Positions 17,089 through 25,474 are shown, counted from the first letter of the stretch. The stretch is DNA of 64,000 nucleotides from Saprospiraceae bacterium (GCA_021739645.1 JAIPBL010000022.1:1-64000); one strand, 5' to 3'. The notes: generated from the sequence alone by a model not told the origin. Numbers and translations: made by a program.

Positions 17089-18486
17089 ATGGATAAATCT
17101 AAGCTCATTAAGTTGCTCCGAAGCTTCTCCCGGGAGGAGCAACGGGAGTTCCGCAAGTTCCTGCAATCTCCGTTTTTCAACCGCCGCGAAGAAACCTTGG
17201 TGCTGTTCGACCTGCTGGAAAAGCACCTAAAAACCGGCAAACCCATAACGGATAAACCCGATGCCTACGCCGCCATTTTCCCCAATGAGCCGTTCGACGA
17301 CCACCGGCTTAGGATGCTGATGAGCCAGTTGTTCCAGCTCGGGGGGCAATTCCTTGCAGTTCGGGGATTTATGATGGACGAGGCACAGTCGCTGCTGATG
17401 TTGGGACAGGTTTTGCGGAAGCGGAAACTCACCGCACAGTTCGCCCAAACTGCCGCTGATCTCGCCACAAAACTGGACACACAGCCCTATCGCAACCCCG
17501 ATTTCTACCAGAACAAGTACCTCGCTTCCCTCGAAAAATACCGCACCGCCTACGACATGCGGGACGTGGACGCTACGCAACTGCAATCACTTTCGCACGA
17601 ACTGGACACGGCTTTTCTCGCTCGGAAACTCTGGCAGTCCTGCCTCCTGCTCTCTCACGAGGCCGTGTCGAACGTCAGCTACGATTTCGGCCTGCTCGAA
17701 GAGGCACTTGCCTTTGCGGAGCGGAGCGGTGCGCTCGAAACCCCTGCCATTGCTATCTTTTACCATTGCTACCGGGCGCTCACCAACCCGGCGGAAGCGA
17801 CTTTTTTTCAGAACTTCAAACGCTTGCTGCTCCAACACGGCAGCCTGTTCCCTGCCGAAGAAATGCGAGACCTCTACATCCTTGCCATTAATTTCTGCAT
17901 CCGCCGCTACAATGTCGGCAGTCAGGCGTACCTGCGTGACCAGTTCGATTTCTACAAGGACGGGCTGCGGCAGGGCTATTTCCTCACCGACGGTGAACTG
18001 AGCCGCTACACCTACCAGAACGCCGTGACCAGCGGCCTCGTCATGCAGGAATTTGACTGGGTGGAGCGTTTCATTCACGGCTACCGTGACAAACTGGCAG
18101 GCCCGTACCGGGAAAGTGTCTTCAGCTTCAACCTCGCCCGCCTCGCCTACGAGAAAAAGCAGTACGACAAGGCGCTGCCCCTGCTCCAACTCGCCGAATA
18201 CAAGGATTTGCTGTTAAATCTCGCTGCCAAAACATTGCAATTGAAAATCTATTTCGAGCTGGACGAATTTGACCTGCTGGAGGCGCACCTCTCGGCGTTC
18301 AAGACTTTTTTGCTCCGCAAAAAGGAACTCGGCTACCACCGGGAAATCTACCTGAATACCATCCAATTTACCCGCAAACTGCTGGAAACCAACCCGTTCG
18401 ACAAGGAGGCACGGGCGGGGTTGCGGGAGGAGATTGCCGCAGCGAAGAATTTGGGAGAGAAGGAGTGGTTGTTGGGGCAGGTGTAA
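17089..18486 (+). CDS. alpha-helical repeat protein of unknown function, 465 aa
   Basis: A soluble protein with no signal peptide. It starts MDKSKLIKLLRSFSREEQRE and is almost entirely helical, with amphipathic helix pairs (for example ARLAYEKKQYDKALPLLQLAE and TLQLKIYFELDEFDLLEAHL) spaced like TPR or HAT repeats. No catalytic motif is visible. Similar long helical proteins opening with a 'FSREEQREFRKFLQSPFFNRR' -like segment occur in Saprospira relatives as far as I recall, without assigned function. The upstream 200 bases are AT-rich with no clear promoter box. It is followed by 330 bases without a gene. Possibly a scaffold protein. Confidence 0.75.
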   Translation: MDKSKLIKLLRSFSREEQREFRKFLQSPFFNRREETLVLFDLLEKHLKTGKPITDKPDAYAAIFPNEPFDDHRLRMLMSQLFQLGGQFLAVRGFMMDEAQSLLMLGQVLRKRKLTAQFAQTAADLATKLDTQPYRNPDFYQNKYLASLEKYRTAYDMRDVDATQLQSLSHELDTAFLARKLWQSCLLLSHEAVSNVSYDFGLLEEALAFAERSGALETPAIAIFYHCYRALTNPAEATFFQNFKRLLLQHGSLFPAEEMRDLYILAINFCIRRYNVGSQAYLRDQFDFYKDGLRQGYFLTDGELSRYTYQNAVTSGLVMQEFDWVERFIHGYRDKLAGPYRESVFSFNLARLAYEKKQYDKALPLLQLAEYKDLLLNLAAKTLQLKIYFELDEFDLLEAHLSAFKTFLLRKKELGYHREIYLNTIQFTRKLLETNPFDKEARAGLREEIAAAKNLGEKEWLLGQV

Positions 18487-18816
18487 AAACCGCCATTTTG
18501 TCCGGTATTTTCCTTTGGAACGATTTTCCCCCAGCATCTTTCGCCAAACAAGCATGGCGGTCAAGCTATTTAGGACAAGTTGCAACGCCCCAATAAGTTG
18601 TCTCGCAATTCGGTCTTCTGTACACTGCTGAAGTGGACTTCGGCAATACAAACGGAGGCCATCGAACGTACTGTCGAAGTCTGCTTCGACAGCGCAGCTG
18701 CTCACAAATTGCACAGCACTATGCGGCATCAATCAACGTGTCAGAATCGATTTGACGAGCTATTGAGTTTGGCAATCTAAAAACAAAACAAAAAGCCGGC
18801 ACAAAATCGTCCGGAT
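18487..18816. other. gene-free stretch with a perfect hairpin
   Basis: No supported gene is present in these 330 bases. A perfect 9-bp stem, CTGTCGAAG / CTTCGACAG with a 4-nt loop, lies at 18671-18692. It lacks a T run, so it is not a clear terminator. I see no promoter box for the protease gene downstream. Confidence 0.5.
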
Positions 18817-19839
18817 ATGTCACAATACATTTCAGTTACAGCCCCTCAAAACCATTCCGACACCCAGTTTCCACAAACACCAACACTGCAATCCGATGCG
18901 CTGCTGCTCGATGCCTACTCCCGCACCGTTGTTGGGGTTTCGCAGGCAGTCAGCCCGTCCGTGGTGCAGATGAAGGTGGTGAAAAAGCCAAACCCGCAGG
19001 CTCGACAGCGCCAGCAACCGTTTGGCACGGGCAGCGGCTTCATCATTTCCACCGATGGATTTATCGTGACCAACAGCCATGTGGTCAATGGTGCCGAGAA
19101 AATCGAGGTGGTGCTGCAAGATGGCCGGGAATTTAGTGGCAAGCTCGTCGGGGAAGACCCCGCCACCGACCTTGCCCTGGTGCAAATCAATGGCGACAAC
19201 ATGCGTGCTGTTCGTTTCGGCAAGAGCGAATCGCTACAGGTAGGCCAACTCGCCGTGGCCATCGGCAACCCGTTTGGCTTCCAATATACCGTGACGGCAG
19301 GCGTTATCAGCGCCCTGGGCCGCACCCTGCGCAGCGAAAGCGGCAGACTGATTGACGACGTGATACAGACGGATGCGGCGCTGAATCCAGGTAACTCTGG
19401 TGGTCCGCTCGTTGATAGTTCGGGCCTCGTCATTGGGGTGAACACGGCGGTTATCCTGCCAGCGCAGGGGCTTTGCTTCGCCGTATCGAGCAGCCTGGCG
19501 GAGTACGTGGTGGGCAAACTGCTCATCGAAGGAAAAGTGCGCCGTGGCATCATCGGCATCGCCGGACAGACGGCGCCCATCAATCCCCGCTCCATCAGCC
19601 ACCACCAATTGACCACAAAAACAGGCATCCTCGTGCAGGGTGTCGAGCCGACCGGGCCTGCCAGCGGTGGCCTGCATGTCGGCGACATCATCATTGCCTT
19701 TGAGGGAAAATCCGTCCATTCCATTGACGACCTCCACAAGCACCTCGACGAAACCACCATCAACACCATGGTGGAACTCACCGTTTTGCGAAGTGGACAA
19801 AAGGAAATGGTGGTGCTGAGGCCGAAGGAAATGGGGTGA
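18817..19839 (+). CDS. HtrA-type serine protease with PDZ domain, no signal peptide
   Basis: A 340-residue trypsin-like protease of the DegP/HtrA family with a single PDZ domain. The catalytic triad is His 88 (TNSHVV), Asp 118 (ATDLALVQI) and Ser 194 (NPGNSGGPL), with the GNPFG loop upstream. The PDZ domain covers about 245-335 (GPASGGLHVGDIIIAFEGKS). Usual family members are periplasmic, but this N-terminus (MSQYISVTAPQNHSDTQ) is polar with no signal peptide or anchor, and no alternative in-frame start supplies one. It may therefore be cytoplasmic, or exported by another route. A second, membrane-anchored family member lies at 59133-60287. Confidence 0.9.
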   Translation: MSQYISVTAPQNHSDTQFPQTPTLQSDALLLDAYSRTVVGVSQAVSPSVVQMKVVKKPNPQARQRQQPFGTGSGFIISTDGFIVTNSHVVNGAEKIEVVLQDGREFSGKLVGEDPATDLALVQINGDNMRAVRFGKSESLQVGQLAVAIGNPFGFQYTVTAGVISALGRTLRSESGRLIDDVIQTDAALNPGNSGGPLVDSSGLVIGVNTAVILPAQGLCFAVSSSLAEYVVGKLLIEGKVRRGIIGIAGQTAPINPRSISHHQLTTKTGILVQGVEPTGPASGGLHVGDIIIAFEGKSVHSIDDLHKHLDETTINTMVELTVLRSGQKEMVVLRPKEMG

Positions 19840-19912
19840 CTGGTGATTGGTGATTGGTGATAGGTGACTGGGTAGGCCCCGCTAATCACCAGTCACCAAT
19901 CACTAATCACCA
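19838..19912. repeat. pair of inverted heptad arrays
   Basis: 19838-19871 holds five degenerate 7-nt units (GGTGATT, GGTGATA, GGTGACT). 19883-19912 holds the complementary array (AATCACC, AGTCACC, AATCACT, AATCACC). Together they can fold into a hairpin between the converging protease and TlpA-like genes, overlapping the last codons of both. Confidence 0.75.
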
Positions 19913-21102
19913 AAAAGCGCTTCCACCCACTTCACCAACTCCTCCCCGTGAAGGTTTTTCGCTAGCACCTTGCCATTTTCATCCAAAAGAAAATTGGCGG
20001 GGATGGAAGTCATGCGCAGTTCCTTGAACAAGGGGGCGTCGTCGCCTTGGAGGTGCGAGGCATGGGGCCATTTTCCAACGCCGTCTTTTTCGATGGCGGT
20101 GGACCAAGCGCCGGTGCTGGCATCGAGCGCATATCCCACGATTTGGAAGCCTGATTCGTGCTGTTTTTCCCACAATGAAACGAGGGTATTTCGATTTTCT
20201 TTGCGGCAAGGGGCGCACCACGACGCCCAAAAGTCGAGCAGCGTGAGGCGCTTTCCCAATAATGTTTTCAATGAAACCGTATCGCCTGAAAGCATGGGCA
20301 TCGGGTAATCCGTCGGGATTTGGTCGCCGACCAGCACGGGCAGGGTCTTGCGGTCGCCCTTGGCTGCCATCTGCGCTACCCACGGGTGGCCGGGCGCTGT
20401 GGCTTTCCATCTTTCTGCTTGCGCAACGATGAACTCCGGCACCCGCTCATAATCCCCCTCCACGCTCACCCAACGGATGGCCGTGAGGGCGGGCAGCAGG
20501 TAATTGGTCTGCTCCGCAAACTGCATGATGGGCTTTTGAAAAGACAACTTCGCCGCTTCCTCGTCGAGCAGGGCGGACTCGTCGTGCGCTTCCCCGTCCT
20601 TTTTTCCACCTAAAAATTGATCGAAAGCCGCCTGTCGGATGTCCCGCAATTGGAGCATGGCGGCATTTTCATCTGAGGGTTTTTCGATGGAAAAGGTGCG
20701 CTGAAAATGCGCCGCTTCTGCCTTGACCACAATTGCTTCGCCGTTTTTATAAACCAATGGGAAATAGTTGGACGTGCCAGGGTCGTCGTTGTCTAGGCGG
20801 TTGGGGTGCTGGGCTTCGGCTTTTGGTTGGATGGCCAGTTCGAAGAGCCTAGCATCTGCTGCCTCGGGCATTTTTTCAAAAGCAAAACTGCCGTCTGGTT
20901 GGATGGTGGCCGAATCGAGTACCGTGCCGAGGTAGCTGCCGCCGATGCCGCCCCAGGTTTTGGGGTCTAGGAGGTAAACGACGGGCTTCCACTCGCCCCT
21001 GGCATCCAAGGAAATGGTGCCGGATAGAGGCGGCATCTTCGAACAGCCTGTGAACAGGGCCAACAATAGAAAAAGCATGGGGATGGTGGATTTTAGACGC
21101 AT
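19903..21102 (-). CDS. TlpA-like thioredoxin-fold lipoprotein
   Basis: A 399-residue lipoprotein. It has a signal peptide with lipobox LFTGC (Cys 20), an N-terminal beta-rich domain of the type seen in Bacteroidota TlpA/DUF4369 proteins (SGTISLDARGEWKPVVYLLD), a helical middle (about 150-265), then a thioredoxin fold from about 275. The redox site is WASWCAPC, and the fold closes with the cis-proline TSIPANFLLDENGKVLAKNL. It is expected to face the periplasm and reduce or exchange disulfides, perhaps in cytochrome maturation or stress. A TATCTTTG box (21153-21160, minus strand) lies about 50 nt upstream. Confidence 0.88.
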   Translation of the reverse strand: MRLKSTIPMLFLLLALFTGCSKMPPLSGTISLDARGEWKPVVYLLDPKTWGGIGGSYLGTVLDSATIQPDGSFAFEKMPEAADARLFELAIQPKAEAQHPNRLDNDDPGTSNYFPLVYKNGEAIVVKAEAAHFQRTFSIEKPSDENAAMLQLRDIRQAAFDQFLGGKKDGEAHDESALLDEEAAKLSFQKPIMQFAEQTNYLLPALTAIRWVSVEGDYERVPEFIVAQAERWKATAPGHPWVAQMAAKGDRKTLPVLVGDQIPTDYPMPMLSGDTVSLKTLLGKRLTLLDFWASWCAPCRKENRNTLVSLWEKQHESGFQIVGYALDASTGAWSTAIEKDGVGKWPHASHLQGDDAPLFKELRMTSIPANFLLDENGKVLAKNLHGEELVKWVEALFGD

Positions 21103-21152
21103 GGATATGGTTGTGTTTTTATGAATGGGTTGGCAAAAATCATACTTCTTGC

Positions 21153-21160
21153 CAAAGATA
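21153..21160 (-). promoter_or_regulatory. candidate -7 box of the TlpA-like gene
   Basis: Reads TATCTTTG on the minus strand, an exact TAnnTTTG match, 50 nt before the ATG at 21102. No clear -33 TTTG. Confidence 0.45.
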
Positions 21161-21273
21161 ATTGGTGCGTTTAGTCACCAATCACCTTCACTTGCAGTTC
21201 CTCCCAAATGTTTGTAAAAGAAAAAACAGCATCAAACACGATATTAAATGTCTTTTCATCATGAAAATAAGCC

Positions 21274-22251
21274 TCATTTCGCCAAAGGCCTTTTCTTAAT
21301 CACCCCGCCCTTCGCATCCTTCACCACGTTCATTACCACGAAAGCATCCGGGTCAATCTTCTCCACCTCCGTTTTCAGTTTTGACAGTTCCAAACGGGTG
21401 ACGACGGTGAAGACCACGTCCTGTGGTTTCAGCTCGGAGCCACGTTTGGCGAAGCCGCCCTTGGCACTGTAAACCGTGACGCCCCGCCCCAGCTTCTCGA
21501 TGATGGCCAAGCGCACCTCCTCGTGGTGGGGCGAGATGATGGTCACGCCGATGTACTCTTCGATACCGTCCACGATGAAATCCACGGTTTTGGAGGCGGC
21601 GAGGTAGGTGAGGATGGCGTACATGGCCACTTCCACCGACAAAACATAAGCGCCGAAGGTGAAAATGACGAGGTTGAAGCCGAGGATGATGTCGCCGACG
21701 GTGAGGCTGGTTCGGCGACTGAGCCAGACGGCAAGTACCTCCGTGCCATCAATGACCGCCCCGCCCCGGATGCTCATGCCGATGCCAGCACCCAGGAAGA
21801 AGCCGCCGAAAATGGCGATGAGCAGTTTGTCCTCGGTGATGGTGGGGAAATGCACGAAATGCACCACCACGGCCAGCAGGGCGATGGCCACGATGCTTTT
21901 CAGGGCAAATTTCCGGCTGATGGTCTTGGCCGCCATGAAGATGAATGGCAGGTTGATGAGCGGTAGCAGGATGGACAACGAAATACCCGTGACCACCTCC
22001 ACCAAGAGCGAAATACCCGTGACGCCACCATCTATAAAGGCGTTGGGCAACAAGAATCCTTTGAGGCCAACGGCGGCGGCGGTCACGCCGATGAGGATAT
22101 AAATAACGTCCTTCACAGCACGCTTGAGGTCAAAACGGAGGTTCCTTACTTCTTTTTTGAGCTGTCTGATGGGAAGTTCGGAGCCTTTGTGCCTTTTTAT
22201 GACTGCTTTTTCAACGACGTTGTTGATGATTGTCTGATAGTATGGGTTCAT
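21274..22251 (-). CDS. YitT-family membrane protein (DUF161 plus DUF2179)
   Basis: A 325-residue inner-membrane protein with a short basic cytoplasmic N-terminus and about five to six membrane segments from residue 50 to 215. Family signatures include GLKGFLLPNAFIDGGVTGIS and FFLGAGIGMSIRGGAVIDGTE. The soluble C-terminal DUF2179 domain (about 230-315) has YIGVTIISPHHEEVRLAIIE and GVTVYSAKGGF. Family members are widespread and mostly uncharacterised. It is monocistronic, with a promoter-like box 18 nt upstream of the start. Confidence 0.9.
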   Translation of the reverse strand: MNPYYQTIINNVVEKAVIKRHKGSELPIRQLKKEVRNLRFDLKRAVKDVIYILIGVTAAAVGLKGFLLPNAFIDGGVTGISLLVEVVTGISLSILLPLINLPFIFMAAKTISRKFALKSIVAIALLAVVVHFVHFPTITEDKLLIAIFGGFFLGAGIGMSIRGGAVIDGTEVLAVWLSRRTSLTVGDIILGFNLVIFTFGAYVLSVEVAMYAILTYLAASKTVDFIVDGIEEYIGVTIISPHHEEVRLAIIEKLGRGVTVYSAKGGFAKRGSELKPQDVVFTVVTRLELSKLKTEVEKIDPDAFVVMNVVKDAKGGVIKKRPLAK

Positions 22252-22268
22252 CCAGGTGTTGTTTTGGC

Positions 22269-22276
22269 CAAAAATA
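22269..22276 (-). promoter_or_regulatory. candidate -7 box of the yitT-like gene
   Basis: Reads TATTTTTG on the minus strand, 17 nt before the ATG at 22251, implying a leader of only about ten bases. Confidence 0.4.
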
Positions 22277-22402
22277 ACGATTCAGAAGGAGATGGTGAGG
22301 GTTAATAATTTGATTGCTTCTCCATGGTTGAACCAATCGACCTGGATTTGTCTCTTGTTTTATACTGTTATTTTAAACAGTACTCAGTGAAAGGCCTTGT
22401 GA

Positions 22403-22580
22403 AAAATTAAAGGGCAGAATAAGAAAGAGGCGAAGAAATACCTCGAAGTAGCGCTCGATGCTTCCTTTGAACTGGGGCCGGTGGCGGCGATGGAGATTAA
22501 GGAAGATTTGAAGCGGCTGAGATTATTGCAACCATTTGGACGAAATTATAAGCGGAGTTACCGGGGCGGCTTTGGGGCGT
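22403..22580 (+). pseudogene. possible remnant of a helical-repeat (TPR-like) gene
   Basis: An open but startless frame reads KIKGQNKKEAKKYLEVALDA and on through SFELGPVAAMEIKEDLKRL, which looks like the last helices of a TPR-type protein. It begins just after an in-frame TGA and loses sense where it meets the AT-rich methylase gene on the other strand (ending at 22604). I read it as host gene debris at the left border of the restriction-modification insertion. The rest of 22252-22603 shows only the yitT promoter box. Confidence 0.35.
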
Positions 22581-22603
22581 TCCAGTTTTTTTTTGATAGC
22601 CAA

Positions 22604-23524
22604 TTAGTCGAAATTCAATGCCAATTGCTCAACTTTAGACTTTCCTTTTTGTCCATGATTATGCTGGGCAAAATCATCTGTATCGAAATTACAAACAAGC
22701 GCTTCAACGATGGTTCGCCTGTTTTCAATATTCCCGCCATTATGGTAAAAATGGTCTTTTGTCAAGATATTGAACTTGCTCCAAAGTTTCTTTACCATTT
22801 CGTTTTCCCGCCAATCGTTGTGGTGCCAAGTTGACAGCACAAATTTGGCTTTGGTTTCGCTTAACAGTTCAAATAATTGCACTTCGTCTTTTTCTGTCCA
22901 GCCATTGTAGTAATCAACATGGCGGCCATAATAGGGTGGGTCGCAGTATATGAAATCATTCTTAGTAGCAAGTGGAATAATATCGAAAAACTGTTTATTG
23001 TAAAATGTCCAAGTTGGCTCAGGCTGAATTATTTGAGAAACTGTGGCCACCTGATTGGTTATCTTGGTGATATAAGCCTGTGCAAACCTGTCAGGCTTTT
23101 TGCAAAATGGGATGTTCCAGTTTCCCTTGCCGCCAAAACGCATCATGCCATTAAAGCCTGCACGGGAAAGGAATATGAAATCATAAGGCGAGAATTCGCC
23201 GCTATTAAATCTTGCCCTAACTTTTAAATAATGCTCATATCCATTGTTTTCGGCCTTGCTCAATAAAGCTCCCTCCTGCTCTAAATATGCTTTCATTAAA
23301 GCAGGCGTGATTTTGCCTTCTTGAATTCCTCTGTAAAAATTGATGATATGCGGATTAATATCGTTTAATATTGCCTGTTTATATCCTGTATTAAAAGCGA
23401 CAACACCAGTGCCCAGAAACGGTTCTATCCATTTGCCGCTCACTTTGGGTGCAATTTCCTTAATCCAAGGTACTAACTTTGTTTTTATACCTTGACTTTT
23501 TATGGGAGGAACGATTACTTTCAT
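22604..23524 (-). CDS. adenine-N6 DNA methyltransferase (Dam/D12 family), EcoRV-type partner
   Basis: A 306-residue class D12 adenine methylase. Motif I is EPFLGTGVVAFN (34-45), which binds S-adenosylmethionine, followed by NDINPHI (54-60). The catalytic motif IV is CDPPYYGR with DPPY at 195-198. The opening VPPIKSQGIKTKLVPWI is the usual D12 N-terminus. Because the gene just upstream encodes an EcoRV-like nuclease, its likely role is to protect GATATC; M.EcoRV belongs to this same family and methylates the first adenine. That specificity is inferred from the partner. It overlaps the nuclease gene by 4 nt (ATGA). Composition is AT-rich against its neighbours, suggesting acquisition. Confidence 0.92.
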   Translation of the reverse strand: MKVIVPPIKSQGIKTKLVPWIKEIAPKVSGKWIEPFLGTGVVAFNTGYKQAILNDINPHIINFYRGIQEGKITPALMKAYLEQEGALLSKAENNGYEHYLKVRARFNSGEFSPYDFIFLSRAGFNGMMRFGGKGNWNIPFCKKPDRFAQAYITKITNQVATVSQIIQPEPTWTFYNKQFFDIIPLATKNDFIYCDPPYYGRHVDYYNGWTEKDEVQLFELLSETKAKFVLSTWHHNDWRENEMVKKLWSKFNILTKDHFYHNGGNIENRRTIVEALVCNFDTDDFAQHNHGQKGKSKVEQLALNFD

Positions 23525-24438
23525 TTTGGTTTATTGTAGGTTGTTTTGGTGACTATCTTACCCAATAGGTCTGCTCTGCCTTTGAATTCCAAGAAATCCT
23601 TTAGCGTAGTGATTTTCATGGGTTTGCCGTCCTTAATCATGGTGGCAGCACCGTGGTTTATCCAGTATTCATCAAACCATTGTTCTCCCATTTGGCTGAA
23701 TATGCCGTTTTCATTTTTCAGGTCGTCAATGTCAACGATGGAGCCAATATTGGCGGTGTTTCCTGACCCTTGTTTGTCGCTTGCAATTTTCCATTTCTCG
23801 GCAGCGAAGAAATCAAAATCTTTAATGACTGATGTGATGGATTTTAAGTGCTCAACTTTGGTTACTTCACGTTGGCCCACTTTCCGAACTGGATTTTCAT
23901 TTCCCTCCAAAAGGTCTTGAACCTGATATATTTCAGTTTCGGATAGGTCTTCACTGGCATCTGTTCTCGTATAAATAACTCCTAAACAATAATGTCCAAG
24001 ATATTGGTCATATGGGAATTGGATATTTTTATCCTTATCACGTTCCTTGAAATAGCCACCATGACTTCCCAAAGTAAAGCCAGCAGTTCTGTGATTTCTC
24101 CTAAATGTGGTTTTAATGTCAAGCGCAAATTTTACTGCTTCGTTCTGTTTGTTTATGAAAGTTAGGTCTGGATACCAATTCTGTTTTTCGGCAAGTACTA
24201 TTTTGTAATTTATGCTCTCAGCAAATTGCAATATCTGTGGGAAAATATGGATTTCGAGTATTTTTGAAACTATCTTGGTGTCAGAGGAAATAGTATAAAT
24301 ATTCTTGCAAACATCAATAAAGCCTTTTATTGACCAATCACCATTATCGGTAGAGACGTATGCCTTGAGCTTCTTAGCAAACTTGTCAAGTTCCTTTTTA
24401 AACGCTGATTTATATTTGTTTTTATCGGCTAATTTCAT
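23521..24438 (-). CDS. type II restriction endonuclease, EcoRV family (predicted site GATATC)
   Basis: A 305-residue homologue of R.EcoRV. The PD-D/ExK site is Pro 90-Asp 91 (NWYPDLTF, compare NHYPDFTL in EcoRV) and Asp 107-Ile-Lys 109 (ALDIKTTF, compare AIDIKTTY). FTLGSHGGYF, FPYDQYLGHY and VIYTR align with FTLGGYTSF, YPFDQYIAHW and YVYTR. The recognition loop reads GSGNTANIGS (224-233) against GSGNTTNIGS in EcoRV, supporting the same GATATC specificity; that is inference. EcoRV has 245 residues; the extra length is an N-terminal extension and insertions after residue 160. The frame opens 26 codons further upstream, but that stretch is uncharged and atypical, so the ATG at 24438 is chosen. 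A TACCTTTA box ends 4 nt before it. Confidence 0.93.
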   Translation of the reverse strand: MKLADKNKYKSAFKKELDKFAKKLKAYVSTDNGDWSIKGFIDVCKNIYTISSDTKIVSKILEIHIFPQILQFAESINYKIVLAEKQNWYPDLTFINKQNEAVKFALDIKTTFRRNHRTAGFTLGSHGGYFKERDKDKNIQFPYDQYLGHYCLGVIYTRTDASEDLSETEIYQVQDLLEGNENPVRKVGQREVTKVEHLKSITSVIKDFDFFAAEKWKIASDKQGSGNTANIGSIVDIDDLKNENGIFSQMGEQWFDEYWINHGAATMIKDGKPMKITTLKDFLEFKGRADLLGKIVTKTTYNKPK

Positions 24439-24442
24439 GCGG

Positions 24443-24450
24443 TAAAGGTA
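24443..24450 (-). promoter_or_regulatory. candidate -7 box of the restriction gene (leaderless start)
   Basis: Reads TACCTTTA on the minus strand, one base from TAnnTTTG, with only 4 nt before the ATG at 24438. If used, transcription would begin at or beside the start codon, giving a leaderless message. Confidence 0.35.
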
Positions 24451-24530
24451 GCTAAATTGAAATAAACACCATTGAGGTCCATGCCAATATTTCTCATTTT
24501 CCCTACCTTCCACCAATAAAACAACCCGTA

Positions 24531-24687
24531 ATGCTCAAACGAATCAGCATCTTTTTGTCACTATGCATTGGTCGCATTCCTGTCCTAACCCCAGCCCACC
24601 CACCACCTCCAAAAAGGCGTCGTGATAGTCAGCTTCAACTACTGCCTTGGGGGCTTCGGTCTCCTCGCCCGCCGAGAACTGAGCCAG
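24531..24687 (+). pseudogene. remnant of a type B carboxylesterase gene
   Basis: An ATG at 24531 starts a signal-like segment (MLKRISIFLSLCIGR). In another frame, 24622-24687 reads VIVSFNYCLGGFGLLARREL, matching the conserved carboxylesterase block VVVV-x-NYRLG-xx-GFLA-xx-ELS. Everything between and after, including the GxSxG nucleophile region, is missing. I read it as two surviving pieces of one deleted esterase gene at the right border of the restriction-modification unit. The block match is by eye. Confidence 0.5.
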
Positions 24688-24806
24688 AAATCTGTAAGTC
24701 CAGCAAATTTGCCCCAAAAGTTGTGAAAAGCATTACCTTATTTTACTACATTTGGCGCAGCCACAAAGGCCAAAAGCTTTTTTTCACCAATTAAAAACGA
24801 GTTATC

Positions 24807-25346
24807 ATGACAAAACGAATCATTGGAACCGCCGTGGCCGGAATCCTTCTCTTTCTTTGGCAGTTTCTTTCCTGGTCTAAACTAAACGTGCATGGCAGCG
24901 AGATGCAGTACACCGACAAGCAGGATGCCGTCTTGCAGGTGCTTTCAGAGAAACTGAAAGAAGGCACTTATTTTCTGCCCAATGTTGCTCCCAATAGCAC
25001 AGCGGAACAGCAAAGTGCCTATATGGAGAGCAGTGCCGGTAAGCCTTGGGCTACCGTCAACTACCACGAATCCATGAACACCAATATGGGCATGAACATG
25101 ACCCGGGCAATCGTGATAGACCTACTTTCCGCTTTTCTGCTGATTTGGCTGTTTGGGAAAATGGCCAACCCAAGTTTTCAGACCATCCTGCTTTCTTCGT
25201 TGGCGGTAGGCTTTATCGGCTATTTGACTATTCCATATTTGAATTCTGTTTGGTTTGAGACGAGTTCTTTTGGATACCTCGTGGACGCCATTGGGCAGTG
25301 GGGTCTGGTCGGGCTTTGGCTGGGCTGGTACTTGAATCGAAAATAG
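24807..25346 (+). CDS. hypothetical membrane protein, 179 aa
   Basis: Four predicted membrane segments: about 5-22 (GTAVAGILLFLWQFL), 100-118 (IVIDLLSAFLLIWLF), 124-146 and 156-176 (WGLVGLWLGWYL). Residues 23-99 form a polar loop, presumably periplasmic, with TDKQDAVLQVLSEKLKEGTY. No family is recognised with certainty; small four-helix proteins with a large first loop are common and uncharacterised. The ATG at 24807 is preceded by an A-rich tract. A strong hairpin follows at 25380-25414. Confidence 0.7.
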   Translation: MTKRIIGTAVAGILLFLWQFLSWSKLNVHGSEMQYTDKQDAVLQVLSEKLKEGTYFLPNVAPNSTAEQQSAYMESSAGKPWATVNYHESMNTNMGMNMTRAIVIDLLSAFLLIWLFGKMANPSFQTILLSSLAVGFIGYLTIPYLNSVWFETSSFGYLVDAIGQWGLVGLWLGWYLNRK

Positions 25347-25379
25347 TAGCGCATCCTCACACTATGGTTTTCATGCACG

Positions 25380-25414
25380 GGCTTCCTGCTCGCCAACAGG
25401 CGGAGCAGGAAGCC
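25380..25414. repeat. perfect 12-bp stem hairpin
   Basis: GGCTTCCTGCTC, an 11-nt loop, then GAGCAGGAAGCC, extended outward by CAC/GTG after one mismatch. It follows the 179-aa membrane protein gene by 33 nt but has no T run, so it is either a weak terminator or a REP-like palindrome. Confidence 0.7.
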
Positions 25415-25474
25415 TGTGAAATTTATGCCCGATTATAAGCGAAGGCATTGGTCTATATTCGGCAACTTTGCCAC

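Noticed and set aside
16884-17096. 70-codon plus-strand frame before the helical protein gene
   Set aside because: AT-rich gap sequence, overlaps the real start at 17089, and the product has no consistent features.
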